Counted from the stretch's first letter, positions 1-9,297 are shown. The stretch is 64,000 bases of DNA from Ignisphaera sp. (GCA_028275825.1 JAPWTX010000001.1:1-64000); one strand, 5' to 3'. Translations and numbers: made by a program. Notes: generated by a model not told the origin, from the letters alone.

Positions 1-140
1 AGCATTCTCTTCAAACATTAGACTTAGCAAAGAAAATTTATAAGTGATTCATAGCTCAAAACCTATAGAATTCGCATAAAGATATAGCCTTAGCTAGATA
101 CTAACATAACTTGAGAGCATTAGTTTTCAGATGATGCTTA
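1..140. other. AT-rich upstream region
   Basis: No coding region is supported here. The segment is AT-rich and lies immediately upstream of taw1, so it presumably holds that gene's promoter. I could not pick out one convincing TATA box. Confidence 0.3.
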
Positions 141-1199
141 ATGATTTATGTAGAGAACCTGAGTATAAATCCCATCATAAAGGCGCTTGAAGTACTCAAA
201 AAGCAGAAATATCATGTAATAGGCTCTCACAGTGCTGTAAAGAAGTGTTACTGGGTTCATAAAGCACTTACTGAGAAAATGTTCTGCTATAAAGCTAAGT
301 TCTATGGTATAGAATCTCATCGCTGTATACAATTCTCACCTTCTATTCTCTGGTGTTGGAACTACTGTCTTCATTGCTGGCGATATAGGTCAAAAGATCA
401 GTGGAGTGACATATGGTTTCAGTTTCCAGAAGGTGTAGATGATCCAAGGTTCTTGGTAGAAATGGCAATAAAAGAACATAGGAGAACTGTAAGTGGCTAT
501 AAGAAGTATCCTAATGTAGACAAGAAAATGTATGAGGAGGCATTAAACCCTAGGCATGTAGCTATAAGTCTCACGGGCGAGCCAACACTATATCCACGCC
601 TAGGTGAGCTCATTAAGGAGTTCCATAGGAAGGGCATTACAACATTTCTTGTTACAAGAGGAGTTAGACCAGAGGTTTTGGCGAATCTGGATGAAGAACC
701 TACGCAGCTATATGTATCTCTAGAGGCATATGATTTAGCTAGCTACACTAAATTCAATAATCCAATATCAAGTAATCTATGGAGAAAAACCCTAGAGACC
801 TTAGAGATGTTGCCTAGCTTTTCTGCGCCAACAGTAGTTAGAATAACTCTTGTTAAAAGCTTCAACATGAATGAAGAGGCTGTCGAGTCATGGGCAAGAA
901 TCCTAAAAATAGCGCAACCAACTTTTATAGAGATTAAGGCTTATATGCACATAGGTCTTTCGATAACCAGGCTATCTAGAAGTGATATGCCTAGCCATGC
1001 AGAAGTGAGGAAAATTGCTGAGATCCTGGCAAAAAGACTTGGATATAGCCTTGTATCAGAAAGCGTGCCAAGCAGAGTAGTCTTATTATCAACTTTAGAC
1101 AGCCCTGTTATAAGATATGGTAATCCTCCAGTCACCTGGCGTGATATTGATGCTGGTGATGAGAACTCTGGAGAGTATGGGAGTAGTGAAGCACCATAG
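141..1199 (+). CDS. taw1: tRNA 4-demethylwyosine synthase (radical SAM)
   Basis: Radical SAM enzyme that condenses pyruvate-derived carbon with N1-methylguanosine-37 of tRNA-Phe to form 4-demethylwyosine, an early step of archaeal wyosine synthesis. The CX3CX2C cluster motif is at C72, C76 and C79. C36, C49 and C62 lie upstream at 13-residue spacing, which is the pattern of the second [4Fe-4S] cluster in archaeal TYW1/Taw1. A PTLYPRLGELI-type segment follows near residue 150. At 352 residues it has the usual length for an archaeal Taw1, without the flavodoxin domain of eukaryotic TYW1. It starts at ATG and stands alone. Confidence 0.95.
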   Translation: MIYVENLSINPIIKALEVLKKQKYHVIGSHSAVKKCYWVHKALTEKMFCYKAKFYGIESHRCIQFSPSILWCWNYCLHCWRYRSKDQWSDIWFQFPEGVDDPRFLVEMAIKEHRRTVSGYKKYPNVDKKMYEEALNPRHVAISLTGEPTLYPRLGELIKEFHRKGITTFLVTRGVRPEVLANLDEEPTQLYVSLEAYDLASYTKFNNPISSNLWRKTLETLEMLPSFSAPTVVRITLVKSFNMNEEAVESWARILKIAQPTFIEIKAYMHIGLSITRLSRSDMPSHAEVRKIAEILAKRLGYSLVSESVPSRVVLLSTLDSPVIRYGNPPVTWRDIDAGDENSGEYGSSEAP

Positions 1200-1267
1200 G
1201 TTTTATACCCATTCGCTGAGGAATATAATATGTGCAGCATAAAGCCAGATAGAGAAGCTGAGCCATT

Positions 1268-2278
1268 ATGTTACCAGAGCTTGCCCGGATAGATAGAAAT
1301 GGTGCAATACAGTTTCTTGCAAAGCTCTGCATAGATGGGCATGTTAATGGATGTTTTGCAAGAATTGTGACACATATTCATAGCGATCACACTTTGCATC
1401 TGAATAAAAGCATTACGTATTGTAAATACATAGCAGGGACTCCTACCACACTAGATTTACTAGATACGTTAGGGCATGCTATTCCAAAGAACAAACAAAT
1501 TCCCTTAGGATATAGCGAAATCACTACTCTAGATGAATACAAAGTGAGATTTGAGTTTGCAGATCACATTCCAGGATCTGCACAGGTCGTTGTCGAACAT
1601 GATGGGTTATCGCTAGCTTACACTAGCGATTTTAAAAACCCTGGTACAAGAACTAAAATTATTGAACAACCTCATGTACTGGTTATTGACGCTACCTATG
1701 GTAATCCAAAACATGTGAGAGAAAAAGAAGAAGTGATATGGAGTAAATTTGTAGAGCTTTTAAAGAAGCTGCTTATGCGAGGTTCAGTAGCTCTCTACGC
1801 TTATTATGGTAAAGCACAAGATATTATGCTGAAGCTGAGGGAATGGGGCATTGATGCACCATTTCTCCTCACATCATCGCAGTGGAGAGTATACAAAGTT
1901 CTTGAAAAATATGGGTATAGAGTTGAAGACACCTTTCTCTTAAGCTCTAGAGAGGCTGAAGAGATAAAGAAATCTAAGTGGTATTTGGAGGTGCGTCACA
2001 CAGCAAATATTCCATCATATGACATTGATATAAATTCACATGTTATTCTAACAGGGAGGCTCTTAAAATCAATTTTGAGAATGAATACAGCTAATGTTTG
2101 GATTGTTGGAATAAGCGGCCATGCTGACTTTAATGACTTGGTGTACTACGTCGATGTCTCAAGACCTGATATCCTCATTGTGGATGGGTATAGAAGTGAG
2201 CATGCACACATATTTGCATCTTATGTGAAAGAACACCTTGGAGTTCGCTCTGTAGTACTTCCAGCTTCAATACAATAA
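1268..2278 (+). CDS. Metallo-beta-lactamase fold, RNase/exonuclease-like protein
   Basis: Zn-dependent hydrolase of the metallo-beta-lactamase fold, closest in style to the COG1236 predicted RNA-processing exonucleases. The HxHxDH metal motif is at residues 36-41 (HIHSDH), a metal-ligand Asp at 121 (TSDFKNPG) and a late His at 285 (GISGHADF). The segment between them (about 160-240) resembles a compact beta-CASP-like insertion. At 336 residues it is shorter than KH-domain aCPSF proteins and lacks their RNA-binding KH region. It may act in RNA 3'-end processing or decay, but the substrate is not visible from sequence. The gene follows taw1 by 68 bp. Confidence 0.8.
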   Translation: MLPELARIDRNGAIQFLAKLCIDGHVNGCFARIVTHIHSDHTLHLNKSITYCKYIAGTPTTLDLLDTLGHAIPKNKQIPLGYSEITTLDEYKVRFEFADHIPGSAQVVVEHDGLSLAYTSDFKNPGTRTKIIEQPHVLVIDATYGNPKHVREKEEVIWSKFVELLKKLLMRGSVALYAYYGKAQDIMLKLREWGIDAPFLLTSSQWRVYKVLEKYGYRVEDTFLLSSREAEEIKKSKWYLEVRHTANIPSYDIDINSHVILTGRLLKSILRMNTANVWIVGISGHADFNDLVYYVDVSRPDILIVDGYRSEHAHIFASYVKEHLGVRSVVLPASIQ

Positions 2279-2300
2279 TACCGAGTTGACGGTATTTAGG

Positions 2301-2317
2301 CTTATTTAAATTTATAA
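2301..2317 (+). promoter_or_regulatory. Promoter of rpl12 (TATA box)
   Basis: The AT-only run TTTAAATTTATAAG lies about 60 bp before the rpl12 ATG. A start about 25 bp downstream would leave a short leader of roughly 30 nt. Confidence 0.5.
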
Positions 2318-2371
2318 GAGTGCTGCACAAAATATAAGTCAAAAGTCAATGTTAAGTTTGGGTGTTATAAT

Positions 2372-2704
2372 ATGGAGTATGTATATGCAGTACTCCTACT
2401 CCATACAGCAAAGAAAGACGTTTCAGAGGATAGTGTAAGAAAGGTTTTAGAAGCTGCAGGAATAGCTGTAGATGATATAAGGTTAAAAGCATTAGTTGCA
2501 GCAGTCAAGGAAATAAATATTGATGAGGTGCTGAAATCCTCATTTGCCATGCCTGTCGCACCAGTAAGTACACCTATAACCACAGCTACTGCTGCTCAGC
2601 AACAGCAGGCAGCTCCAAAGGCTGAGGAGAAGAAGGAAGAGGAGAAAAAGGAGGGAGTTTCAGAAGAGCAGCTAGCTGAAGGACTTGCAGCATTATTTGG
2701 ATAA
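2372..2704 (+). CDS. rpl12: 50S ribosomal protein L12 (P1/L12p)
   Basis: Acidic ribosomal stalk protein that recruits translation factors to the large subunit. The N-terminal helical dimerisation domain (MEYVYAVLLLHTA) is followed by an Ala/Gln-rich hinge at about 70-85, a Lys/Glu-rich charged stretch (EEKKEEEKKEG), and the conserved C-terminal tail ending in LAALFG, as in archaeal P1 proteins. Its 110 residues match the family. It is monocistronic here, apart from the L10/L1 genes that accompany it in many archaea. Confidence 0.97.
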   Translation: MEYVYAVLLLHTAKKDVSEDSVRKVLEAAGIAVDDIRLKALVAAVKEINIDEVLKSSFAMPVAPVSTPITTATAAQQQQAAPKAEEKKEEEKKEGVSEEQLAEGLAALFG

Positions 2705-2776
2705 TTGCCGAGACACTACTTAGTGTAAAGCTAAATTTGAAATCTCTTTTTGAGTCCCTAGCTAGACACGTCTATC

Positions 2777-2788
2777 CATTTATAAATA
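2777..2788 (+). promoter_or_regulatory. TATA box of alaS
   Basis: The run ATTTATAAATAT sits about 25-34 bp before the alaS ATG at 2811, so the transcript is probably leaderless. No Shine-Dalgarno motif is evident. Confidence 0.5.
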
Positions 2789-2810
2789 TTATGAGAAGTG
2801 GAAGTTTGGC

Positions 2811-5570
2811 ATGTCAAGAGCTATTGATGAATCTATTTATGCTGTGAATATGTTCAGCGAAAGAGGGTATAAGAGAGCTCAATGTAGGTATTGTAAAGCC
2901 TATTTTTGGAGTGCCGTAGATAGGGAGAACTGTGGTGATGCACCTTGCGCAGACTATACGTTTTTTGCCATTCCTGCTAAAAGAGTGCTTAGCTATAGAG
3001 AAGTTAGAAATATGTTTCTAGAGTTCTTCAGAAAGAGAGGACATGAAGTAATAGAGCCTAGACCTGTTGTTGCTAGGTGGAGGGAGGATCTTTATCTCAC
3101 CATAGCAAGCATCGTTGTTTTTCAACCTCATGTTACTTCAGGTATTGTTGAACCTCCTGCAAATCCTCTAGTAATAGCTCAGCCATGTATAAGACTTGAG
3201 GACATAGACTCTGTTGGGCTTACTCTGGGCAGGCATCTCACTAATTTCATTATGGGAGGCCACCATGCATTCAATTATCCTGATAAACATGTTTATTGGG
3301 TTAATGAAACAGTGGATTTTGCAAGAAAATTCTTTGTAGAAGAGCTTGGAATTCCAGAAGAGGAGCTAGTGTTTAAGGAATCATGGTGGGAGGGGGGAGG
3401 CAATGCAGGCCCCTCGTTTGAAGTAGCTGTGGGAGGTCTTGAATTAGCAACCCTAGTTTTCATGATGTATAGAGTTGATGGTGCAAGTTATATAGAGCTG
3501 CCACTGAAAATTGTTGATACGGGTTATGGCATAGAAAGAATTGCCTGGTTTACTCAAAAAACGCCTACAGCATTTCATGCTGTTTATGGGGATCTTGTAA
3601 GAGAATTCCACAAGCTGCTAAATGTTCCTGAACCTGAAAAGAGTGTTCTATATGCATTAGTTGAAAAATCTGGTAGATACAATCTATCTGATCCAAAAGA
3701 GTTTAACACTGTTGTGGATCTTGTAGCAAAGGAGTTGAAGCTAGGTAGCGTAGAGTTAAAAGAGTTACTGAGGAAGGTGTTTGATGTTTATGCTGTGCTC
3801 GATCATACAAAAAGCATTGCCCTTATGTTAGCTGATGGTGTAGTTCCTTCAAATAGTGGTGAAGGTTATCTGGCTAGGCTTGTTATAAGGAGGACGTTGA
3901 GGAGATTGAGTAGGTTGGGTGTTGATGTAAAGTTAGGCGAGCTTATATCCAGGCAAATAAGTTTTTGGGGTGATATGTTTCCAAACATGGTAAAGCATAG
4001 AAACATAATTCTAGAAATAGTTGATTTGGAGGAGGATAAGTTTAGAGAGTTGCTTTCTAAAGTATCAACAATTGCTGTGCGATACTCTAGAAAGATTCCA
4101 TCAGCAGAGGAATTAATACAACTCTATGATTCTCAAGGAATTCCACCTGATGTACTTCAGCAGGAACTTGAAAAAAGATATGGCATTAAATTCGATGTCC
4201 CGAATAACTTTTACTCTTTAGTGGCGTCTCGCCATAGCAAGCCAAAGGTCTTAAAGGAGTTAGAGGAGGAGGCATCACTACCTAAGGATGTCATAGAGTG
4301 GGCTAGTAAATTGCCTGAGACTAGAAGGCTCTTTCATGAAGATCCATATATGAGGGTGTTTAAAGCTAAGGTACAAGGTGTGTATGGAAATTTTGTTGTG
4401 TTAGATGCGACAGCATTTTACCCTGAAGGCGGTGGCCAGCTTGGTGATAGAGGCTATCTTAAAGTAGATGGGGTGACTTTTAGAGTTATTGATACGAAGA
4501 AAGTTGGGAATACTGTTATACATGTTGTTGAAAATTCTATGGGGTTGAAAGAGGGTGAGGAGGTTATAGGTGAGATAGACTGGAATGTGAGGTATAGAAG
4601 GATGAGGCACCACACTGCTACACATATTCTACTTGGAGCAATTAGAAGGGTGTTGGGAGAGCATGTGTGGCAAGCTGGTGCAGAAAAAACTGAGTATAAA
4701 GCTAGGCTTGACGTAACTCACTATAAGATGCCTGTGAGAGAGGAAATAGAAAAAATAGAGGCGTTGGCAAATAATGTAGTTGATATGGGGCTCGATGTAA
4801 ACATCACTTATATGCACAGAAATGAAGCTGAAAAGAGATATGGGTTTGTGCTGTATCAAGGTGGAGTGCCGATGACTCCAATAGTGCGTGTTGTGGAAAT
4901 ACCGCAGTGGGATGCTGAAGCATGCTTTGGCACGCATGTGAGGAATACTAGAGAGGTTGGTGTGTTGAAGATTGTTAAGGTAGATAAAATCGCTGATGGT
5001 GTTATAAGATTCGAATTTGCTGCAGGAACAGCTACAGTAGATTACATCAAGCAGATTGAGAATAGGATTGCTAGAATTGCTAATACGCTGGGCTCAAGCT
5101 TTGAAGAAGTTGATAAGAGAATTGATGGAATAGCTAAAGAGTTAGAAAGCATGAGAAACATGCTTAAGGGTTATAGAGGGTTTTACCAAGAGTTATTGCT
5201 AGAACAGGTAATAAAATATTCTGAGGATCTGGGGAGGGTAAAGCTCTATATACTAAGAGCCAGCATACAAGATGAAGAAGTACTGAGAAACATTGCTCTA
5301 AAAGCTATAAACATTGTTCCCAAACTAGTACTTGTAGTACTACAACCAAGAGAACAAAAAACATATCTAGAAATATCGTTAGGATCCGAGGCTCAGCAAT
5401 ACATCGATTCAAGAGATATAATAAAAGAATTCTCAAAACATGTAAAGATAAAGGCAGGCGGGAAGAAAGACCACGTAACAGGTATAATAGAGAACACTGA
5501 AAAAGATGTTGAAAACATTATTAGAAACACTATTAAAGAGATAATAGAATCAAAAAGCAAACAAAAATAA
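2811..5570 (+). CDS. alaS: Alanyl-tRNA synthetase (archaeal type)
   Basis: Class II synthetase that charges tRNA-Ala. It has the archaeal N-terminal Cys pattern (C25, C28, C41, C46), then the aminoacylation core with motif-type segments (FQPHVTSG; ETVDFARKFF). An editing domain follows with the HHTATH metal site near residue 600 and the partner Cys/His in CFGTH near 706. A coiled-coil and C-Ala region ends the protein. The archaeal zinc-containing N-terminus and length of 919 residues fit crenarchaeal AlaRS. It precedes tRNA-Arg by about 57 bp. Confidence 0.98.
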   Translation: MSRAIDESIYAVNMFSERGYKRAQCRYCKAYFWSAVDRENCGDAPCADYTFFAIPAKRVLSYREVRNMFLEFFRKRGHEVIEPRPVVARWREDLYLTIASIVVFQPHVTSGIVEPPANPLVIAQPCIRLEDIDSVGLTLGRHLTNFIMGGHHAFNYPDKHVYWVNETVDFARKFFVEELGIPEEELVFKESWWEGGGNAGPSFEVAVGGLELATLVFMMYRVDGASYIELPLKIVDTGYGIERIAWFTQKTPTAFHAVYGDLVREFHKLLNVPEPEKSVLYALVEKSGRYNLSDPKEFNTVVDLVAKELKLGSVELKELLRKVFDVYAVLDHTKSIALMLADGVVPSNSGEGYLARLVIRRTLRRLSRLGVDVKLGELISRQISFWGDMFPNMVKHRNIILEIVDLEEDKFRELLSKVSTIAVRYSRKIPSAEELIQLYDSQGIPPDVLQQELEKRYGIKFDVPNNFYSLVASRHSKPKVLKELEEEASLPKDVIEWASKLPETRRLFHEDPYMRVFKAKVQGVYGNFVVLDATAFYPEGGGQLGDRGYLKVDGVTFRVIDTKKVGNTVIHVVENSMGLKEGEEVIGEIDWNVRYRRMRHHTATHILLGAIRRVLGEHVWQAGAEKTEYKARLDVTHYKMPVREEIEKIEALANNVVDMGLDVNITYMHRNEAEKRYGFVLYQGGVPMTPIVRVVEIPQWDAEACFGTHVRNTREVGVLKIVKVDKIADGVIRFEFAAGTATVDYIKQIENRIARIANTLGSSFEEVDKRIDGIAKELESMRNMLKGYRGFYQELLLEQVIKYSEDLGRVKLYILRASIQDEEVLRNIALKAINIVPKLVLVVLQPREQKTYLEISLGSEAQQYIDSRDIIKEFSKHVKIKAGGKKDHVTGIIENTEKDVENIIRNTIKEIIESKSKQK

Positions 5571-5627
5571 AAACCCTACACAATAAAATATCTTTTGCTT
5601 AAGGCCACCACATCACGTTAACAGAAT

Positions 5628-5705
<78 letters not shown>

Positions 5706-5719
5706 CACAATAGAATGTT

Positions 5720-5926
5720 AAAGGAGCTCATTTTCAACTTCTTATCATTAAACTGATTTCATATTGCATGTGATGAATATCAGATATGCAATGATGAAAG
5801 TCATTGATTCTGTTCATTGACTTGAAGTATATCACTCACGGCTTTCTGGTATGTGAAAGGAATGGACAAGTTTGCGTAGCTTCTCGAGGTACTTGGGGTA
5901 ATAGTTATCTGCTTCGCTTGAGAGAT
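5720..5926 (-). repeat. tRNA-flanking repeat, left copy
   Basis: Imperfect copy of the sequence at 19782-19990, in opposite orientation. Read on the minus strand it contains the 3' end of a coding region (YYPKYLEKL peptide, stop TGA at 5832-5834). After it come a conserved non-coding stretch starting TGATATACTTCA, two TCAATGA words six bases apart, and a hairpin with arms ATTGCAT (5763-5769) and ATGCAAT (5786-5792) enclosing TGAT-GAAT-ATCA. Coding-part differences fall mostly at third codon positions; the non-coding part looks better conserved than the coding part. The copy lies just downstream of tRNA-Arg. Confidence 0.75.
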
Positions 5927-6333
5927 CTTTCTTCTTCATACCTTGGGAAAAATGTGGAGAGCTTTCTGTTTGCAGCATCTCCAAGACCAACCTCCTCAAG
6001 AAGCCCTCTACCAAGCCTCCTAGCATCAGAAAGTGAAAGCCCTTTGCAAGTTGCTAAATACATGAAGTAGTCCAGGATCTTAAACTCCTGTTCAAAAATG
6101 AGAGATAGGAACCCATCCAATTCTAGAAGAGGCCAGGCCTTTTCCCTTGGCACAGGGTAGCCATCTATATAAACATCGCCAGCATCTGAAGGTAGAACGC
6201 CAACAGCAATTCTAATTGTGTTAGTCTTGCCAGTGCCATTAGGTTCAACATAGCCAGCAACTTCACCATTTCTAACCTCAAAAGACATTCTGTGTAGTGC
6301 CATAACTCTTTCAAACCTCTTAGAGACCCCCAT
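5832..6333 (-). pseudogene. ABC transporter ATP-binding protein, frameshifted and truncated
   Basis: The N-terminal third to half of an ABC ATPase. It starts at an ATG (6333) with MGVSKRFERVMALHRMSFEV, and carries a degenerate Walker A (YVEPNGTGKTNT instead of GPNGAGKTTT) and a plausible Q-loop segment. The signature-like LSTF/FSQGMKKK is split across two frames near 5950. No Walker B or H-loop remains: the reading frame runs directly into the YYPKYLEKL peptide of the left tRNA-flanking repeat. This looks like an ABC gene cut off by insertion or recombination at the repeat, and then decayed. Non-functional as a transporter ATPase. Confidence 0.8.
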
Positions 6334-6414
6334 AATTTCAATTACAGTTCAGCACCAAGCACAGTTATTTAGAACTCTACATATATAAAGCTATTTCTAT
6401 TGAATTTGAAGCTA

Positions 6415-7062
6415 GCTACCTTACCCTTCTCGCCTCATTAATTACCTCTCTAGGTGCTATTGTCAATGCAACCCCTTTACTAAATCTGAACTCGATGGGC
6501 TCAACAATCTCCTGTGGCTGTAGAGCTTACGTATTCTATTATGTACTCTACCCAAAGTCTGTGAAAACTCCAGAAAAGCTCTGCTTCTTCACCACTAGCC
6601 TCCCTGACCCTCAGCCCCAGGTCTGTAGCATCTTTAGTCGCTATAGCTATGCTTTCTGTTTATAACTAACAAGCTTCTCGGCAATTTGCCTAGCCTTCTC
6701 ATGCTCTCCCTTAAGCATTCTACTTGCTAAAACCCTTTGCACAAAGCTCTGCATTATGCTCTACAGCTCTCTTATAGTCGCCAAGTTCAATGACAGGCAG
6801 CCTTTCTAGAATAGCGTTAACAACATCTCTTGGAACTCTGCTGCTCAAGATGTTGAGAATTTCTAGAATTGATTGCAACGGTATGTAGCGCTCTGTCTTC
6901 AAATCGTAGATAACTGGGTCTATGGGCTCAGCTATAGGAAGCATTACAAGCTCGTCACCTGCAAGAGCTAGGAGTGTTCCAGCACTTTTAGTAAACCTAG
7001 ACACATAAATAACAAGCTTCTCTCTAGCAAGCCGTAGTCGGGTCTACATCAACTGTAGATAC
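6415..7062 (-). pseudogene. Unknown gene, broken by several frameshifts
   Basis: Fragments in different minus-strand frames join into one plausible product: a start near 7060 (VDVDPTT), then REKLVIYVSRFTKSAG, the longest open piece at 6720-7004 (DELVMLPIAEPIDPVIYDL; ILERLPVIELGDYKRAVEHN), then ASRMLKGEHEKARQIAEKL after a shift near 6725. The end is EFRFSKGVALTIAPREVINE, stopping near 6415. At least three frame breaks are needed. I do not recognise the family. A small AbrB-like remnant lies directly upstream, so the two were probably co-transcribed. Confidence 0.55.
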
Positions 7063-7067
7063 TTAGC

Positions 7068-7190
7068 TTAATCACCTTCTATAACTATCAGCACCTCAAC
7101 CCTCTCCCCATGGAACTTCCTGAGTCTCTCCTGATTAGGCGGGTAGAGAGCAATTCTGTTTCCAGAGTACTTCGATACTGATGCTTCAAA
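7068..7190 (-). pseudogene. AbrB/SpoVT-like DNA-binding remnant
   Basis: The end of a minus-strand frame reads SKYSGNRIALYPPNQERL, followed by GERVEVLIVIEGD and a stop. This resembles the swapped-hairpin AbrB-type domain of archaeal regulators and antitoxins (the SKYxGNRIxxYxP pattern). Sequence upstream of 7190 does not continue the domain, and the N-terminal part of the frame looks non-coding. It precedes the broken gene ending at 6415. Confidence 0.4.
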
Positions 7191-7245
7191 ATGTAGACAA
7201 GGCTCATGAAACCACCAGAGATATAAAATAGAAGATTTATAAACT

Positions 7246-8411
7246 TTGATAGCAAAATTAATTGTTATGATGCTTATTAGCCTCTCTATGAGGGTTTTGG
7301 TAACTGCCAAGATTGAGGCTGTTGCCCCCGAGGGAGGTGAGACTATACTAATCCAGTTCCTAAAGATTTATAGAGATGTTGTTCAGCACATAGTTAACAG
7401 GATTTGGCTTTTGGATGATGCTCTATCTGAAGAGAAGTTGCATAAAATGTTTTATGAAGAATTAAAGAGGTTTGGTTTTAGAGCTCATCACGTATCTGAG
7501 ATAAGAGGGCTAGGGAGGTTATTGAGGGTGCTAAGAGGAATAATGGCTCTAAACCTGTATTGAGAAGGTTAACTGCTAGAATACATCAGCTAGACTATAG
7601 AATTGACTTCAATGCAAAGACGCTAAAGATAGCTGTTCTAAATGATCAGTGAGTTAAGCTAAAGCTCAAGTGGTATAAGTATTTAGATAAGTATCTCGAT
7701 GGTTCTTGGAGATCTGGGGAGATGTTGATTAGCTATAGAAATAATAAGATATTTGTTTACATAGCATTTCATAGAGGTGTTGAGCTCATTGCCTTCAAAG
7801 CTGTTGTAGGTGCAGACATAAACTTCAACAATGTTACATACACTGTCATAGACTTGAGTGGAGTTCTAATCACATTTGGTGTTATACCGTTTAGGGGATT
7901 GAGGAGGGCTCTACACCTAAAGAAGCTTTCTGAAGATTTGCAGAGGAGGTACCTAAATTCTTGGAGATTCATAAAATGGGTTAGAAGGGCTAGGGGTAGG
8001 TGGCTTAGCAGAGCGAGGAACATATTGATGGATTCAGCCCATAGATTATCTAAAAGAGTTGTGGAGATAGCTAGTGAGCATAAAGCATTGATTGTTTTTG
8101 AGGATTTGGAGAGGCTTAAAGAGAATAGCAATAACAATTACAGACTCTCATGGGAAAAATCCTTGTGGTGCTATAGGAGGGTGCAGATGTTCACAGAGTG
8201 CAAAGCCATTTTTCACGGAATTAAAACAGTTTATGTAAACCCATTTAAGACATCTAGGAAATCACCTAACGGCGAAAAGCTGAGTTTCATAAACTACAGA
8301 TTCGTTAAACTAGGAAACATAATAACATCTAGAGATGTTGTTGCGTCTTGGAACATAGCGCTAAGGGGGATTAAAGCGTGTGAGGGGCTCAAGGATTTTG
8401 TTGAGCCCTGA
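7246..8411 (+). pseudogene. tnpB: TnpB (IS200/IS605 OrfB family), decayed
   Basis: RNA-guided nuclease-type transposon protein. The N-terminal part (to about 7510) reads in one frame. The continuation EVIEGAKRNNGSKPVLRRL is in another, and an in-frame TGA at 7650-7652 interrupts it before the long C-terminal part (7722-8411). RuvC-like residues survive: D in VGADINFNNV, E in IVFEDLERL, D in TSRDVVASWN. The zinc-ribbon region (NPFKTSRKSPNGEKL and onward) has none of the expected CxxC pairs. No tnpA is adjacent. The nearest upstream ATG candidates are 7267 and 7288. Confidence 0.85.
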
Positions 8412-8470
8412 TAGCCCTGCAGATGGGGGTGTGAGAACACGACCCAATGCGGGGAACCCCGGGGTAAAGC
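8411..8470 (+). ncRNA. Putative omega-RNA / right-end remnant of the tnpB element
   Basis: Directly after the tnpB stop come a GATGGGGGTGTGAG stretch and a hairpin, GGGG-AA-CCCC (8451-8460), flanked by C and G that extend the stem. TnpB elements normally encode their guide-RNA scaffold at this place, overlapping the 3' end of the gene. The scaffold identity is inference from position and from similar blocks at 25130 and 55160. Confidence 0.45.
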
Positions 8471-8478
8471 ACTTAAAA

Positions 8479-8718
8479 CTAATTACAGCTATTCACAGAT
8501 AAATGCCTCGGAGGAACCCTCTGGAGGTATGTTACAAGCAGGTAGGCCTCAACAATATCACCACCAGAGCAGAAAAGCATAATGTCAAGCCTATTAACAG
8601 CCCCAAGCTCCCTAAGAACAGTGTATATAGAGTCCACAGCTCTTGCATTAACATACCTGTTAACACCAAAAGGTATTGGCACTACAGAAAAACCTACAAT
8701 CTCCCCAAACCTTTTCAA
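8479..8718 (-). pseudogene. Truncated SDH/ClpP-like serine protease fragment
   Basis: An ATG-initiated frame gives VGFSVVPIPFGVNRYVNARA, then DSIYTVLRELGAVNRLDIML and FCSGGDIVEAYLLVTYLQR. The SGGD with its preceding hydrophobic strand resembles the oxyanion-hole region of serine dehydrogenase proteinase/ClpP-fold membrane peptidases. The frame ends in unrelated residues where the right end of the tnpB element begins, so the gene was probably cut by that insertion. The catalytic Ser and Lys/His region is missing. Confidence 0.45.
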
Positions 8719-8908
8719 AACCTTAGAACAAAAACACTGAAAGCGTGAACAAGATTCACAACACCATCAACAAGCATATGGCTACATCCTCAAGTACAGG
8801 TATTCTAAGTAAACCTAGGAGCGCCACCAACTTTAAACCTATTACAACTCATTTAAGCTGGAAAAAGCCATAGCTACACAAACAGGCTTGTAAGCTAACT
8901 CTATTAAT

Positions 8909-9297
8909 CAATGAGAAGAGCTTTAACACCAAGCTTTTCAGCAATCTCAGCCTGCTTACCATCAGCTGTAACAAGCTCCAAGCCTTTTTCAAAGCAAAGA
9001 CAATGAAAAGACCATCATAAACTGTAAGCCTATGTTCAACAGCAATTCTAAGGGCTTCTGCAATATATGGTTTACAACTAGAAGAAAAGCTCTTCTAATA
9101 GTCAAGTCCTCAACAATTTCTCTAGCAAAATCAAAGCTCATTTCACTCCTCAAAACCTTTTTCCAAAGAGCATTTGCAACTTCTATAACAGCAAGTTCTA
9201 GTGTTACCACATCCTCTAGAACTACTTTTCTTACCCTTTCCCAGCTAGGTTCACGAACATAGTACTTTACAAGTGCTGAAGAGTCAGTGATTCTCAC
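8909..9297 (-). pseudogene. vapC: VapC-type PIN-domain toxin, frameshifted
   Basis: Starts MRITDSSALVKYYVREPSWE, the first PIN-domain Asp motif, and continues ELAVIEVANALWKKV with the usual mid-domain Glu. A frame break near 9060 separates it from EALRIAVEHRLTVYDGLFIV (the third acidic motif), and a second near 8990 precedes VTADGKQAEIAEKLGVKALL, the usual C-terminus. If repaired it would be a complete VapC of about 130 residues. It overlaps the 3' end of vapB by 14 bp, as in co-translated toxin-antitoxin pairs. The toxin is almost certainly dead. Confidence 0.8.

Noticed and set aside
5763-5800. Box C/D sRNA (GTGATGA and TGATGA words in the tRNA-flanking repeat)
   Set aside because: No correctly placed CTGA D/D' boxes, and the words are explained by the hairpin. 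The right copy lacks them in the same order.
7650-7652. TGA codons in tnpB and the amidohydrolase remnant as selenocysteine
   Set aside because: Crenarchaea of this type are not known to use Sec, no SECIS-like element is seen, and both genes carry other lesions.
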